A stretch of DNA of 64,000 nucleotides from Bacteroides caecimuris (GTDB lineage Bacteria > Bacteroidota > Bacteroidia > Bacteroidales > Bacteroidaceae): the NCBI RefSeq assembly GCF_001688725.2, contig NZ_CP015401.2, forward strand, positions 434,001 to 498,000. The letters are read 5' to 3'. The position numbers were made by a program, and so were the translations under genes. The notes under the pieces were generated by a model. It was not told the DNA's origin, made no database searches, and saw nothing but the letters and a program-made list of their open reading frames with translations. Below, one piece after another: positions 27,466-36,272 of the stretch. The first letter of the stretch is position 1, and every line of letters starts with the position of its first letter.

Positions 27466-28260
27466 ATGAAAAAGATACATTTAATCTATGCTGCTTGCCT
27501 GCTGGTAGGTATGGGGGCTTGTGCTGCAAGTGTGCAAAAGCAGGTGAAGGATAATTTTGATGTATGGAAAGAGTACAATACAGGTGCTATATTGTTTGAG
27601 GATAAAGCACCGGAAACGTTGGGATCGGACATTTATCACCGGATTATTCCCGATGCTGAATCGTACATCAAGGAACAGGCACGTACTGTATTAGCTACTC
27701 TTTACAATTCTCCGGAAGATAGTATTCCCGCAGTGCACAAGATACATTATACTTTGGAAGATATCAACGGTATTTCTGCTAAAGGCGGTGGCAATGGTGA
27801 TGTGACGATTTTCTACAGTACACGTCATATTGAAAAATCTTTTGCAGCGAATGATACGGCAAAGTTGTTTTTCGAAACGCGCGGGGTATTGTTGCATGAA
27901 CTGACACATGCTTATCAGCTGGAACCGCAAGGAATCGGTTCTTATGGAACCAATCGTGTGTTCTGGGCATTTATTGAAGGTATGGCAGATGCTGTACGTG
28001 TGGCAAACGGTGGCTTCGATGGTCCTAATGCCCGTCCGAAAGGCGGGAACTATATGGACGGTTATCGTACGGCAGGTTATTTCTTTGTCTGGTTGCGTGA
28101 TAACAAAGATCCTGAATTCCTGCGTAAGTTCAATCGCAGTACGTTGGAGGTGGTGCCTTGGTCGTTTGATGGTGCTATCAAACATATTTTAGGGAATGAA
28201 TATAGTATTGACGAATTGTGGCATGAGTATCAGGTCGCTGTAGGTGATATACAAGCATAA
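27466..28260 (+). CDS. BSP-family (basic secretory protein) metallopeptidase lipoprotein
   Basis: 264 residues. The lipoprotein signal ends LLVGMGAC (Cys19). The zincin motif HELTH at residues 144-148 (LLHELTHAYQLEPQG) and the downstream FWAFIEGMADAVRVANG are typical of the plant/bacterial basic secretory protein peptidase family. No substrate is known from sequence. Its place between GH92 genes, 13 bp after one and overlapping the region of the next, suggests that it helps to degrade the protein part of a mannosylated glycoprotein, or exposes glycan to the other enzymes. Functional link is inference. Confidence 0.8.
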   Translation: MKKIHLIYAACLLVGMGACAASVQKQVKDNFDVWKEYNTGAILFEDKAPETLGSDIYHRIIPDAESYIKEQARTVLATLYNSPEDSIPAVHKIHYTLEDINGISAKGGGNGDVTIFYSTRHIEKSFAANDTAKLFFETRGVLLHELTHAYQLEPQGIGSYGTNRVFWAFIEGMADAVRVANGGFDGPNARPKGGNYMDGYRTAGYFFVWLRDNKDPEFLRKFNRSTLEVVPWSFDGAIKHILGNEYSIDELWHEYQVAVGDIQA

Positions 28261-28270
28261 TAATGTAAAT

Positions 28271-31200
28271 ATGGTGAGTGTAATGGGTAAAAGAGGATTG
28301 TTTTTAGTATGGCTGTGCCTGGTGAGTATTTTGCCAGGCATGGCTCAAACCGAGAAACTGATTGATTATGTGAATCCATTTGTGGGAACAGATGGTTATG
28401 GTAATGTGTATCCGGGTGCGCAGATTCCTTTCGGAGGAATTCAGATGAGTCCGGACACGGATAGTAAATACTATGATGCGGCTTCCGGTTATAAATATAA
28501 TCATTCCACCTTGTTGGGGTTCAGTCTGACTCATTTAAGCGGGACTGGTATACCTGATTTGGGAGACTTCTTGTTTATTCCCGGAACAGGAGAGATGAAA
28601 CTGGATCCGGGGACACGTGAGGAGCCGGCAAAGGGATATCGCTCACGTTATTCTCATGAAAAGGAATGGGCATCACCTAATTATTATGCGGTGGAACTGT
28701 CTGATTATGGAGTAAAAGCTGAAATGACGTCAGGGGTGCGTAGCGGTATGTTCCGCTTCACCTATCCTCAATCGGATAAAGCTTTTATAATGATCGATAT
28801 GAACCATACTTTATGGCAATCTTGTGAATGGGCGAATCTGCGCATGGAAAATGATTCTACCATCACCGGATATAAACTGGTGAAAGGCTGGGGACCGGAA
28901 CGGCATATCTATTTCACGGCTACTTTCTCTAAAAAGTTGACCGGCTTGCGCTTTATGCAGAATAAGAAGCCGGTGATTTACAATACTTCCCGGTTTCGTA
29001 GCAGCTATGAGGCTTGGGGAAAGAATCTGATGGCTTGCATCTCTTTTGATACAAAAGCCGGAGAGGAAGTGATTGTAAAAACTGCTATTTCATCGGTCAG
29101 CACAAACGGGGCAAAGAACAATATAGCGGAACTTGCCGGACTCACTTTCGATGACCTGAAAGCTAAAGGAGAAGCACTATGGGAAAAAGAACTGGGAAAA
29201 TATACCCTTACTGCCGACCGTAAAACGAAAAGAACATTCTATACGTCGGCTTACCATGCGGCTTTGCATCCGTTCATCTTTCAGGATGCAGACGGGCAGT
29301 TTCGAGGATTAGATAAAAATATAGAAAAAGCCGAAGGGTTTACCAACTATACGGTATTCTCTCTTTGGGACACCTACCGGGCTTTGCATCCCTGGTTCAA
29401 TCTGGTTCAACAGGAAGTGAATGCCGATATTGCCAATTCCATGTTGGCTCATTATGATAAAAGTGTGGAGAAAATGCTTCCTATCTGGTCGTTTTATGGA
29501 AATGAGACTTGGTGTATGATTGGTTATCATGCCGTTTCCGTATTGGCTGACATGATTGTGAAGGGAGTGAAAGGATTCGATTACGAACGTGCGTATGAGG
29601 CTATGAAGACCACGGCGATGAATCCGAATTATGACTGTTTGCCGGAATATCGTATGATGGGATATGTGCCTTTCGATAAAGAGGCGGAGTCAGTATCTAA
29701 AACATTGGAATATGCGTATGATGATTATTGCATGGCACAGGCTGCCAAGGCTTTGGGTAAGGAGGATGATTATCGTTATTTCTTGAATCGTGCACTCTCT
29801 TATCAGACTTTGATTGATCCGGAAACGAAATATATGCGTGGCAAGGACAGTCAGGGAAACTGGCGTACACCGTTTACTCCGGTAGCTTATCAGGGCCCCG
29901 GATCTGTAAATGGATGGGGGGATATTACGGAAGGCTTTACTGTACAATATACCTGGTATGTACCACAAGATGTACAAGGATATATGAACGAAGCTGGCGA
30001 AGACTGGTTCCGCAATCGGTTGGATGAACTGTTCACGGTAGAGTTGCCGGATGACATACCGGGAGCACATGATATTCAAGGCCGTATCGGAGCCTATTGG
30101 CATGGAAATGAACCTTGCCATCATGTAGCGTATCTTTATAATTACTTGAAAGAACCTTGGAAATGTCAGAAGTGGGTCCGTACGATTGCTGACCGTTTCT
30201 ATGGCGATACTCCGGATGCATTAAGTGGCAATGACGATTGCGGACAGATGTCGGCTTGGTATATGTTCAATTGCATTGGCTTTTACCCGGTGGCTCCTTC
30301 AAGCAATATGTATAATATCGGTTCTCCTTGCGTTGAGGCAATAACAGTTCGGATGAGTAACGGAAAAGCTATTGAAATGGTAGCAGATAATTGGTCACCG
30401 AAGAATGTGTATGTAAAGGAGTTGTATGTGAATGGCAAGAAGTATGACAAATCTTATTTGAAATATGAGGATATACGTGATGGCGTGAAACTACGTTTTG
30501 TCATGAGCAGTAAACCGAACTATAAGCGTGCGGTATCGGATGAAGCAGTAGCTCCTTCTTTGTCGTTGCCTGGAAAGACAATGAAATATCAGGCAACTCT
30601 TTCAGAGAAGAAAACGAGTGGCAATCCTGTTTTTAAAGGTTGGTATGCCGATCCCGAAGGAGTCGTGTTTGGAGATGAATATTGGATCTATCCTACGTAT
30701 TCGGCACCTTATGATGAACAAACCTTTATGGATGCTTTTTCGTCTAAAGACTTGGTGAACTGGACAAAGCATCCGAAAGTCATATCAAAAGAGAATATCA
30801 GTTGGCTTCGTCGTGCTCTTTGGGCGCCAGCGGTGCTTGCGGCGAATGATAAGTATTATCTGTTTTTCGGAGCCAATGATATCCAAAATAATAATGAAGT
30901 GGGGGGAATTGGTGTCGCTACGTCAGATAATCCTGCCGGACCTTTTAAGGATGCTTTGGGCAAGCCGCTGATTGATAAGATTGTTCATGGCGCTCAACCT
31001 ATCGATCAGTTTGTATTCAAGGATGATGACGGGCAATATTACATGTATTATGGTGGCTGGGGACATTGTAATATGGTGAAAATGGCTCCTGACTTGTTGA
31101 GTATTGTTCCTTTTGAGGACGGAACGATGTATAAGGAAGTCACTCCGGAAAACTATGTGGAAGGACCATTTATGTTGAAACGTAATGGAAAATATTATTT

Positions 31201-31528
31201 CATGTGGTCGGAAGGTGGCTGGGGACTCCCGAACTATAGTGTAGCATATTCCATTTCAGATTCCCCCTTTGGTCCGTTCAAAAGGGTTGGTAAAATCCTG
31301 GAACAGGATCTTTCGGTAGCTACCGGAGCAGGGCATCATTCGGTGATAAAAGGAGCCGGAGAAGATGAGTGGTATATTGTTTATCATCGTCGTCCGTTAG
31401 GTGAAACAGCGGCAAATAGTCGTGAAACTTGTATTGATCGAATGTATTTTGATGAAAACGGGTATATCAAACCTGTGAAAATGACTTTTGAAGGAGTATT
31501 ACCCAGTCCGTTTGATCGTACGAAGTGA
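28271..31528 (+). CDS. GH92-GH43 fusion enzyme
   Basis: 1085 residues from the ATG at 28271 (MVSVMGKRGLFLVWL, signal peptide to about GMAQ); the open frame starts 27 bp earlier inside the peptidase gene. Residues 30-760 are a full GH92 module with HGNEP (Glu614) and GNDDCGQMSAWY. A short linker leads to a C-terminal five-blade beta-propeller of the GH43 clan from about 780, with YADPE (Asp794), LRRALWAPAVLAANDKYYLFFG and VEGPFML (Glu964), which supply a base and acid Glu. It may remove alpha-mannose and a second sugar (arabinose, xylose or galactose type) from one glycan. Fusion is continuous in frame with no sign of error. Confidence 0.88.
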   Translation: MVSVMGKRGLFLVWLCLVSILPGMAQTEKLIDYVNPFVGTDGYGNVYPGAQIPFGGIQMSPDTDSKYYDAASGYKYNHSTLLGFSLTHLSGTGIPDLGDFLFIPGTGEMKLDPGTREEPAKGYRSRYSHEKEWASPNYYAVELSDYGVKAEMTSGVRSGMFRFTYPQSDKAFIMIDMNHTLWQSCEWANLRMENDSTITGYKLVKGWGPERHIYFTATFSKKLTGLRFMQNKKPVIYNTSRFRSSYEAWGKNLMACISFDTKAGEEVIVKTAISSVSTNGAKNNIAELAGLTFDDLKAKGEALWEKELGKYTLTADRKTKRTFYTSAYHAALHPFIFQDADGQFRGLDKNIEKAEGFTNYTVFSLWDTYRALHPWFNLVQQEVNADIANSMLAHYDKSVEKMLPIWSFYGNETWCMIGYHAVSVLADMIVKGVKGFDYERAYEAMKTTAMNPNYDCLPEYRMMGYVPFDKEAESVSKTLEYAYDDYCMAQAAKALGKEDDYRYFLNRALSYQTLIDPETKYMRGKDSQGNWRTPFTPVAYQGPGSVNGWGDITEGFTVQYTWYVPQDVQGYMNEAGEDWFRNRLDELFTVELPDDIPGAHDIQGRIGAYWHGNEPCHHVAYLYNYLKEPWKCQKWVRTIADRFYGDTPDALSGNDDCGQMSAWYMFNCIGFYPVAPSSNMYNIGSPCVEAITVRMSNGKAIEMVADNWSPKNVYVKELYVNGKKYDKSYLKYEDIRDGVKLRFVMSSKPNYKRAVSDEAVAPSLSLPGKTMKYQATLSEKKTSGNPVFKGWYADPEGVVFGDEYWIYPTYSAPYDEQTFMDAFSSKDLVNWTKHPKVISKENISWLRRALWAPAVLAANDKYYLFFGANDIQNNNEVGGIGVATSDNPAGPFKDALGKPLIDKIVHGAQPIDQFVFKDDDGQYYMYYGGWGHCNMVKMAPDLLSIVPFEDGTMYKEVTPENYVEGPFMLKRNGKYYFMWSEGGWGLPNYSVAYSISDSPFGPFKRVGKILEQDLSVATGAGHHSVIKGAGEDEWYIVYHRRPLGETAANSRETCIDRMYFDENGYIKPVKMTFEGVLPSPFDRTK

Positions 31529-31545
31529 TGTTTTTATTACATTTG
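31511..31545 (+). promoter_or_regulatory. Possible promoter of the GH97 gene
   Basis: TACATTTG at 31538-31545 is an exact -7 box; TTTG at 31511-31514 is 23 bp upstream, slightly too far. None of the operator copies occurs here, so GH97 may be partly independent of the regulator. Confidence 0.45.
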
Positions 31546-31582
31546 CCACTGTAAAACGATGAATTAATTAAATATCTAAATC

Positions 31583-33529
31583 ATGAGAAGATATATCCTG
31601 TTAGTTGTGTGTTTGTGCTTGGTTTCACTACTTCATGCGCAGAACCGGTTAGAGTTGGTTTCTCCCAATGGAGAACTGAAAGTGTCCTTGAATCTCTCGG
31701 ATAAAATCTATTATAGTATAGATTATAACGGAGATGTATTGTTGAAAGACAATTCTCTTCTGTTGGTTCTGAAAAATCAAGTGTTGGGACAGAATCCTAA
31801 GTTGCGTCGTCAGAAGCAATGGAATATCGACGAGCAATTAACTCCTATTGTTCCTTTGAAATATTCGAAAGTCAGTAATCGTTATAATCAATTGCTACTG
31901 ACCTTCAAAGACTATTCAGTAGAATTCCGTGCTTTTGACGATGGAGTTGCTTACCGGTTTATTACCTCACAGAAAGGGGATGTTGAAGTAATGAACGAAG
32001 AGTGTGCTATCAACTTCCCGTCGGATTATCTTCTTCACTTGCAACAACCGGGAAGTTTCCATACAGCTTATGAGGAACCTTACACACATGTTCAAAGTAA
32101 TGCGTGGAAGCCTGAAGAACGGATAGCTGTTTTGCCGGTATTGGTTGACACACAAAAAGACTATAAAATATTAATCAGCGAGTCGGATCTGGCTGATTAT
32201 CCATGTATGTTTCTCAAAGGAACGGGCACGAACGGAGCAATCTCTGTTTTTCCTAAAGCTCCGCTTGCGTTTGCCGAGAACAGTGATCGTAGCGTGAAGA
32301 TTACTCAAGAAGCTGATTACATTGCGAAAACAAAAGGTACGAGAAATTATCCTTGGCGTTACTTTGTGATAAGTAAAAATGATAAGCAGTTGCTTGAGAA
32401 CACAATGACTTATAAACTGGCTAAAAAGAATCAACTCCAGGATGTTTCATGGATTAAGCCGGGACAGGTGAGCTGGGAATGGTGGAATGACGCTTCTCCT
32501 TACGGACCGGATGTGAATTTTGTTTCCGGTTATAACTTGGATACTTATAAGTATTACATTGATTTTGCTTCTAAATTTGGTATTCCATATATCATTATGG
32601 ATGAAGGCTGGGCTAAAAGTACGCGTGATCCTTATACGCCTAATCCTAAAGTTGACTTGCACGAGTTGATTCGTTATGGCAAGGAAAAAAATGTAGGGAT
32701 TGTGCTTTGGCTGACGTGGTTGACGGTAGAAAACAATTTTGATCTTTTCAAGACTTTCAAGGAATGGGGAGTAAAAGGACTTAAGATTGATTTCATGGAC
32801 AGAAGTGACCAGTGGATGGTCAACTTTTACGAACGGGTAGCCCGAGAAGCAGCCAAGCATCATTTGTTTGTCGATTTTCATGGATCTTTCAAACCGGCCG
32901 GACTGGAATATAAATATCCGAATGTGTTGTCTTACGAAGGAGTGCGTGGCATGGAACAAATGGGCGGTTGTTATCCGGATAATAGTCTGTATTTGCCGTT
33001 TATGCGCAATGCTGTCGGTCCGATGGATTATACTCCCGGAGCGATGATTAGTATGCAGCCTAATGTGTATCGGTCGGAACGTCCTAATGCTGCAAGTATC
33101 GGAACACGTGCTTATCAGTTGGCACTCTTTGTGGTTTTTGAGAGTGGTTTGCAGATGTTGGCGGATAATCCTACTCTTTATTATCGTAATGAAGATTGTA
33201 CCCGTTTCATCACACAAGTTCCCGTAACGTGGGACGAGACTGTGGCACTGGAAGCTAAAGCAGGTGAATATGTCATTGTAGCAAAACGGAAAGGAGATAA
33301 GTGGTTTATAGGAGGAATGGCTAATAATGGTAAAAAGGAACGTGAGTTTACCATAAAGTTAGATTTCTTGAATAAAGATCGCTCTTATCAAATGACCTCT
33401 TTTGAGGATGGTATCAACGCAGGACGTCAGGCGATGGATTATCGTTGCAAGTCATCCCAGGTGAAAGCCGGAGAGCAGCTAACTATAAAGATGGTTAGAA
33501 ATGGCGGCTTTGCAGCTGTCATTGAGTAA
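31583..33529 (+). CDS. GH97 glycoside hydrolase, retaining alpha-galactosidase-like
   Basis: 648 residues, signal peptide to about LLHAQ. The N-terminal beta-sandwich (LVSPNGELKVSLNLSDKIYYS) precedes the TIM barrel with QVSWEWWNDASPYG, PYIIMDEGWAKS, VLWLTWLTV, GLKIDFMDRSDQWMV (Asp403) and FVDFHGSFKPAGLEYKYPNVLSYEGVRGMEQM. In GH97 the Asp in the KIDFM motif acts as nucleophile in retaining alpha-galactosidases, whereas SusB-type inverting alpha-glucosidases use Glu residues instead. I therefore favour alpha-galactosidase activity. In this PUL it would remove alpha-galactose caps from a mannan-type glycan. Confidence 0.88.
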   Translation: MRRYILLVVCLCLVSLLHAQNRLELVSPNGELKVSLNLSDKIYYSIDYNGDVLLKDNSLLLVLKNQVLGQNPKLRRQKQWNIDEQLTPIVPLKYSKVSNRYNQLLLTFKDYSVEFRAFDDGVAYRFITSQKGDVEVMNEECAINFPSDYLLHLQQPGSFHTAYEEPYTHVQSNAWKPEERIAVLPVLVDTQKDYKILISESDLADYPCMFLKGTGTNGAISVFPKAPLAFAENSDRSVKITQEADYIAKTKGTRNYPWRYFVISKNDKQLLENTMTYKLAKKNQLQDVSWIKPGQVSWEWWNDASPYGPDVNFVSGYNLDTYKYYIDFASKFGIPYIIMDEGWAKSTRDPYTPNPKVDLHELIRYGKEKNVGIVLWLTWLTVENNFDLFKTFKEWGVKGLKIDFMDRSDQWMVNFYERVAREAAKHHLFVDFHGSFKPAGLEYKYPNVLSYEGVRGMEQMGGCYPDNSLYLPFMRNAVGPMDYTPGAMISMQPNVYRSERPNAASIGTRAYQLALFVVFESGLQMLADNPTLYYRNEDCTRFITQVPVTWDETVALEAKAGEYVIVAKRKGDKWFIGGMANNGKKEREFTIKLDFLNKDRSYQMTSFEDGINAGRQAMDYRCKSSQVKAGEQLTIKMVRNGGFAAVIE

Positions 33530-33596
33530 CAGAATATTTAATTTATAATGTTCCTCCCTCTCTTTCAAATTTAAATTTAACAGCGTCTCCCAGAGA

Positions 33597-33785
33597 AGAT
33601 TTTTGAATTTCATTTCTCATATTCTCATTCGTTAGATGTAAATGACAGAAAACTAATAGGATAGATTATGAGAAATGATTTTTGAAACAGCATTTCTCAT
33701 AGTTTCTCCGTAAAAAAGCTCGGATTTGATCCTGTTTCTCATACTTGTTGCATTCATTTCTCATAGTGTATCGGAAATAGTAATG
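33597..33785. repeat. ATTTCTCATA repeats downstream of the PUL
   Basis: GATTTTTGAA followed by CATTTCTCATA occurs near 33598 and again near 33677, with further TTTCTCATA copies near 33743 and 33766 and an inverted TATGAGAAAT at about 33667. No ORF or terminator is evident. Confidence 0.5.
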
Positions 33786-33849
33786 AATCAATGAAACTAT
33801 GCAATCTTCGTTTACTTCTGTTACATCTTTCATTTGTCCCATATATTGT

Positions 33850-33983
33850 GGGAAAGTATTCCCTCATATTATGGGAATTTATTCCCGCAAAATGTGGGAA
33901 TACTTTCCCTACTAATAGGGAATCTTTTCCCTGTTAACTGGGAATACTTCTCTTGTTAATAGGGAAACTTTGCCTCACTGTAC
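33850..33983. repeat. Array D: tandem 14-bp palindromes every 22-23 bp
   Basis: GGGAA begins at 33850, 33873, 33896, 33918, 33940 and 33962. The first four units are palindromes of the form GGGAANNNNTTCCC (for example GGGAAAGTATTCCC), separated by 8-9 bp AT-rich spacers ending in TAATA-like sequence; the last two are decayed. It lies between two convergent genes, so it is not an ordinary promoter operator. Confidence 0.75.
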
Positions 33984-34061
33984 TTCTTTGGTATTAGTTG
34001 TGTACTTCCCTAATTTATAAGAAAGTCTGCTATTTGAAAAGATTATTACTTGGATAGATTA

Positions 34062-34580
34062 TTACTTGGGCAGAGAAGGAATAAGAGAGGCTTTTTTCAG
34101 CTCTTCTTCGAAGTTGGGAGTGAAGATTCCTTTACCCAGATTTTCTTTTATTTCTTCGATCTTCCAAAATCGTCCATCGTCCAGTTCGTCGCTGGGGTGG
34201 ATTTCTTCCTCATAAACGGTTTTGTGGACAAAAACAAGCTCTTTTTCACGGCTGGATTCAAAAACATAACTGGTGAGAAGCTCGGGGGTGAAGTCTGTGA
34301 TGCCTAATTCTTCACGGACTTCTCTCTTTAGGGCGATTTCTACACTTTCGCCCAAATCAATATGTCCGCCCACAGCCGTATCCCATTTTCCTGGTTGAAT
34401 GTCTTTCCATTCGGGACGTTTCTGTAAGTAGATGTCTCCTTGGGCATTGAATACGTGAAGGTGAACCACCGGATGAAGCAGTTTGCTACCACTGTGACAT
34501 TCTCCGCGAGTGGCGGCTCCGGTGATATTTCCTTGTTCGTCTACGATAGGGAACATTTCCTGGTTATTATCGCTTGGCAT
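34062..34580 (-). CDS. Nudix hydrolase
   Basis: 172 residues. The complete Nudix box GHIDLGESVEIALKREVREELGI (written here as GX5EX7REUXEEXGU) lies near residues 70-92. The surrounding pattern (EMFPIVDEQGNITGAATRGECH, LLHPVVHLHVFN, GDIYLQKR, KPGKWDTAVGGH-like) resembles the isopentenyl-diphosphate isomerase-like Nudix group found widely in gut Bacteroides. It presumably hydrolyses a nucleoside or phospho-compound linked to X; substrate unknown. It lies 54 bp after queA in the same orientation and could be read from the same transcript. Confidence 0.85.
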   Translation of the reverse strand: MPSDNNQEMFPIVDEQGNITGAATRGECHSGSKLLHPVVHLHVFNAQGDIYLQKRPEWKDIQPGKWDTAVGGHIDLGESVEIALKREVREELGITDFTPELLTSYVFESSREKELVFVHKTVYEEEIHPSDELDDGRFWKIEEIKENLGKGIFTPNFEEELKKASLIPSLPK

Positions 34581-34634
34581 AGTGTCTTTTATATTGGGTA
34601 AAATTGGGTAAAATCTTTCGGAGAGGAGAATATT

Positions 34635-35855
34635 TTATGGTATTAATAAAGAAGAATCTCCATAACTTAAGAACCGGAAGTCATGCGCCAGTGCATAATC
34701 ATAAATAGTGCGCCAATTCCCTTTTACAAAAGCTGAAACCAAAAGCAGCAAGGTACTTTGTGGCTGATGGAAATTAGTAACCATCGCTTTCACTATTTTA
34801 TAATTGTATCCTGGTGCTATGATAATCTGTGTACTGGTGTGAAGGGTTTCCAAACCATTCCTGTCGAGATATCCTAATATCTTTTGCAGCGCAACAACGG
34901 GAGGAATCTGGTCGTACTTTTCATAAGGCTGCCATTGTTTGACACGCAGTTCTTCTTCCGTAGCGTATGGATTTTCAGCCAATGTGACTCCAATGTGATA
35001 CAGACTTTCTAGAGTTCGTACAGAAGTAGTCCCTACTGCAATAGCACGACCGTCGTGGTCAATCAGTTTTTTGATGGTGCTCCGGTTGACCGATATATAT
35101 TCCGTGTGCATCTCGTGACCTTCGATTTCTTCACTTTTTACAGGTTTGAATGTGCCTGCTCCTACATGTAGGGTTAATTCTTCAAGATCAATCCCTTTCT
35201 CTTGAAGTGCATCCAATACTCGTGGAGTGAAATGTAATCCCGCCGTGGGCGCAGCTACCGAACCTTTTATTTTAGAATAAACAGTCTGATAAGTCTCCTT
35301 GTCACTTTCTTCTGTATCCCGGTTTAAGTAAGGAGGAATAGGAAGTTCTCCGAATACTTCAAGGATATCGGCAAACGTCACTTCCGGATTATCCCATGCA
35401 AAATCTACCCAATGGCTGGTTCCTTTACATTCTCCTCGGGTAACGGTCAGGGTAATAGGGAATCCTTTGACGGTCATTTCGCGTTTCAACCGTCCGTCTT
35501 TCCATTTCTTCAGATTGCCGATCATACAAAGCCAGGCGGCATGTGCTGTCTGTTGGAAATTCAAGACATAATCGTTTGGCTGGATCGGCTCAAGACAAAA
35601 CACTTCGATCAGTGCTCCCGTCTCTTTTCGAAAATGGAGGCGTGCCTGGATGACTTTCGTATTATTGAATATCATCAGGCTGTCTTGCGGCAGATATTCC
35701 GGCAAAGAAGTGAAAACATCTTCACTGACTTCTCCACGACGGTATATTAAGAGTTTGGACTGGTCGCGGGTAGGCAACGGGAATTTTGCAATACGTTCAT
35801 CCGGAAGAGGATAATTGTATTCACTGATATGGATATGTCTAGTATCTTCTTTCAT
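34635..35855 (-). CDS. queA: S-adenosylmethionine:tRNA ribosyltransferase-isomerase QueA
   Basis: 406 residues from the ATG at 35855 (MKEDTRHIHISEYNYPLPDERIAKFP); an ATG three codons earlier is also possible. It transfers the ribosyl moiety of SAM to preQ1-modified tRNA to make epoxyqueuosine. Diagnostic motifs are the N-terminal DLP-like YPLPDERIAKFPLPTRDQS, SLMIFNNTKVIQARL, APTAGLHFT, LTLHVGAGTFKPV and VTNFHQPQSTLLLLVSAF. It is somewhat longer than the common 340-350-residue form because of an insert near 100-160. The hairpin ending tRNA-Pro lies just upstream. Confidence 0.95.
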   Translation of the reverse strand: MKEDTRHIHISEYNYPLPDERIAKFPLPTRDQSKLLIYRRGEVSEDVFTSLPEYLPQDSLMIFNNTKVIQARLHFRKETGALIEVFCLEPIQPNDYVLNFQQTAHAAWLCMIGNLKKWKDGRLKREMTVKGFPITLTVTRGECKGTSHWVDFAWDNPEVTFADILEVFGELPIPPYLNRDTEESDKETYQTVYSKIKGSVAAPTAGLHFTPRVLDALQEKGIDLEELTLHVGAGTFKPVKSEEIEGHEMHTEYISVNRSTIKKLIDHDGRAIAVGTTSVRTLESLYHIGVTLAENPYATEEELRVKQWQPYEKYDQIPPVVALQKILGYLDRNGLETLHTSTQIIIAPGYNYKIVKAMVTNFHQPQSTLLLLVSAFVKGNWRTIYDYALAHDFRFLSYGDSSLLIP

Positions 35856-35870
35856 TGTTTTCAAAATAAA

Positions 35871-35904
35871 AAGAGGTTAGAACCCATTCGGTTTCTAACC
35901 TCTT
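35871..35904 (-). terminator. Terminator of tRNA-Pro
   Basis: 12 bp perfect stem (AAGAGGTTAGAA and complement, 35871-35882 and 35893-35904). On the minus strand it is followed by TTTTATTTTG, a good intrinsic terminator 8 nt past the tRNA 3' end. Confidence 0.8.
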
Positions 35905-35911
35905 TAACCAG

Positions 35912-35986
35912 TCGGGGTGACTGGATTCGAACCAGCGACCACACGCCCCCCAGACGCGTACTCTAACCGGGCTGAGCTACACCCCG
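35912..35986 (-). tRNA. tRNA-Pro (anticodon GGG)
   Basis: 75 nt cloverleaf on the minus strand. The acceptor arms CGGGGTG / CACCCCG, D-arm GCTCAG..., T-arm with GGTTCGAATCC, and a seven-base anticodon loop CTGGGGG on a CGCGT/GCGTG stem are all present; the loop gives anticodon GGG. Discriminator is A, and CCA is not encoded. The gene is a hybrid: the mobile element junction lies in the anticodon loop, so the 5' half and promoter come from one side of the insertion and the 3' half from the other. Confidence 0.93.
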
Positions 35987-36216
35987 AATTGCGGATGCAA
36001 AGGTAGTGCTTTATTTTAAATCTACAAATAAATCGTTGTAAAATATATATATGTGTCTGTTGCAAATGATTTATCTTGCTTATTATTAGTGTTATACATT
36101 CATACGGTCAAGTGCTATTTAGATAAGATTCTAAATAGCAATGAGGCAACTTCGGTGGTTGTTTTATATCCTATATAGTGCAAAATACATGCAAAAAGCC
36201 TCGTCTTATTGCAATA
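35947..36216. repeat. Left 270-bp attachment repeat of the integrated element
   Basis: Matches 41226-41495 with three mismatches (near 36054, 36065 and 36211) and no gap. It begins at the run of C in the tRNA-Pro anticodon loop and spans the 5' half of the tRNA, its promoter and about 190 bp of upstream DNA. Confidence 0.9.
35998..36028 (-). promoter_or_regulatory. Promoter of tRNA-Pro
   Basis: On the minus strand TTTG (36025-36028), 19 bp spacer, TACCTTTG (35998-36005): an exact consensus promoter 12 bp before the tRNA. It lies inside the attachment repeat, so a second copy exists at 41277-41307. Confidence 0.8.
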
Positions 36217-36239
36217 AAAAGCGTCTAATCATCCCGAAA

Positions 36240-36272
36240 CCTTAATCGAACCTTAATCGAACCTTAATCGAA
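36240..36272 (+). repeat. Three 11-bp iterons near the left element end
   Basis: CCTTAATCGAA occurs three times without a gap at 36240, 36251 and 36262, just inside the attachment repeat. Near the right end TCCCGGAAACCTTATTCG (about 41112-41128) resembles TCCCGAAACCTTAATCG at 36232. Arm-type integrase or excisionase binding sites are the likely role. Confidence 0.6.

Noticed and set aside
32447..33217. 256-codon minus-strand ORF over GH97
   Set aside because: Shadow of the GH97 reading frame; Ile/His/Arg-rich translation typical of antisense frames.
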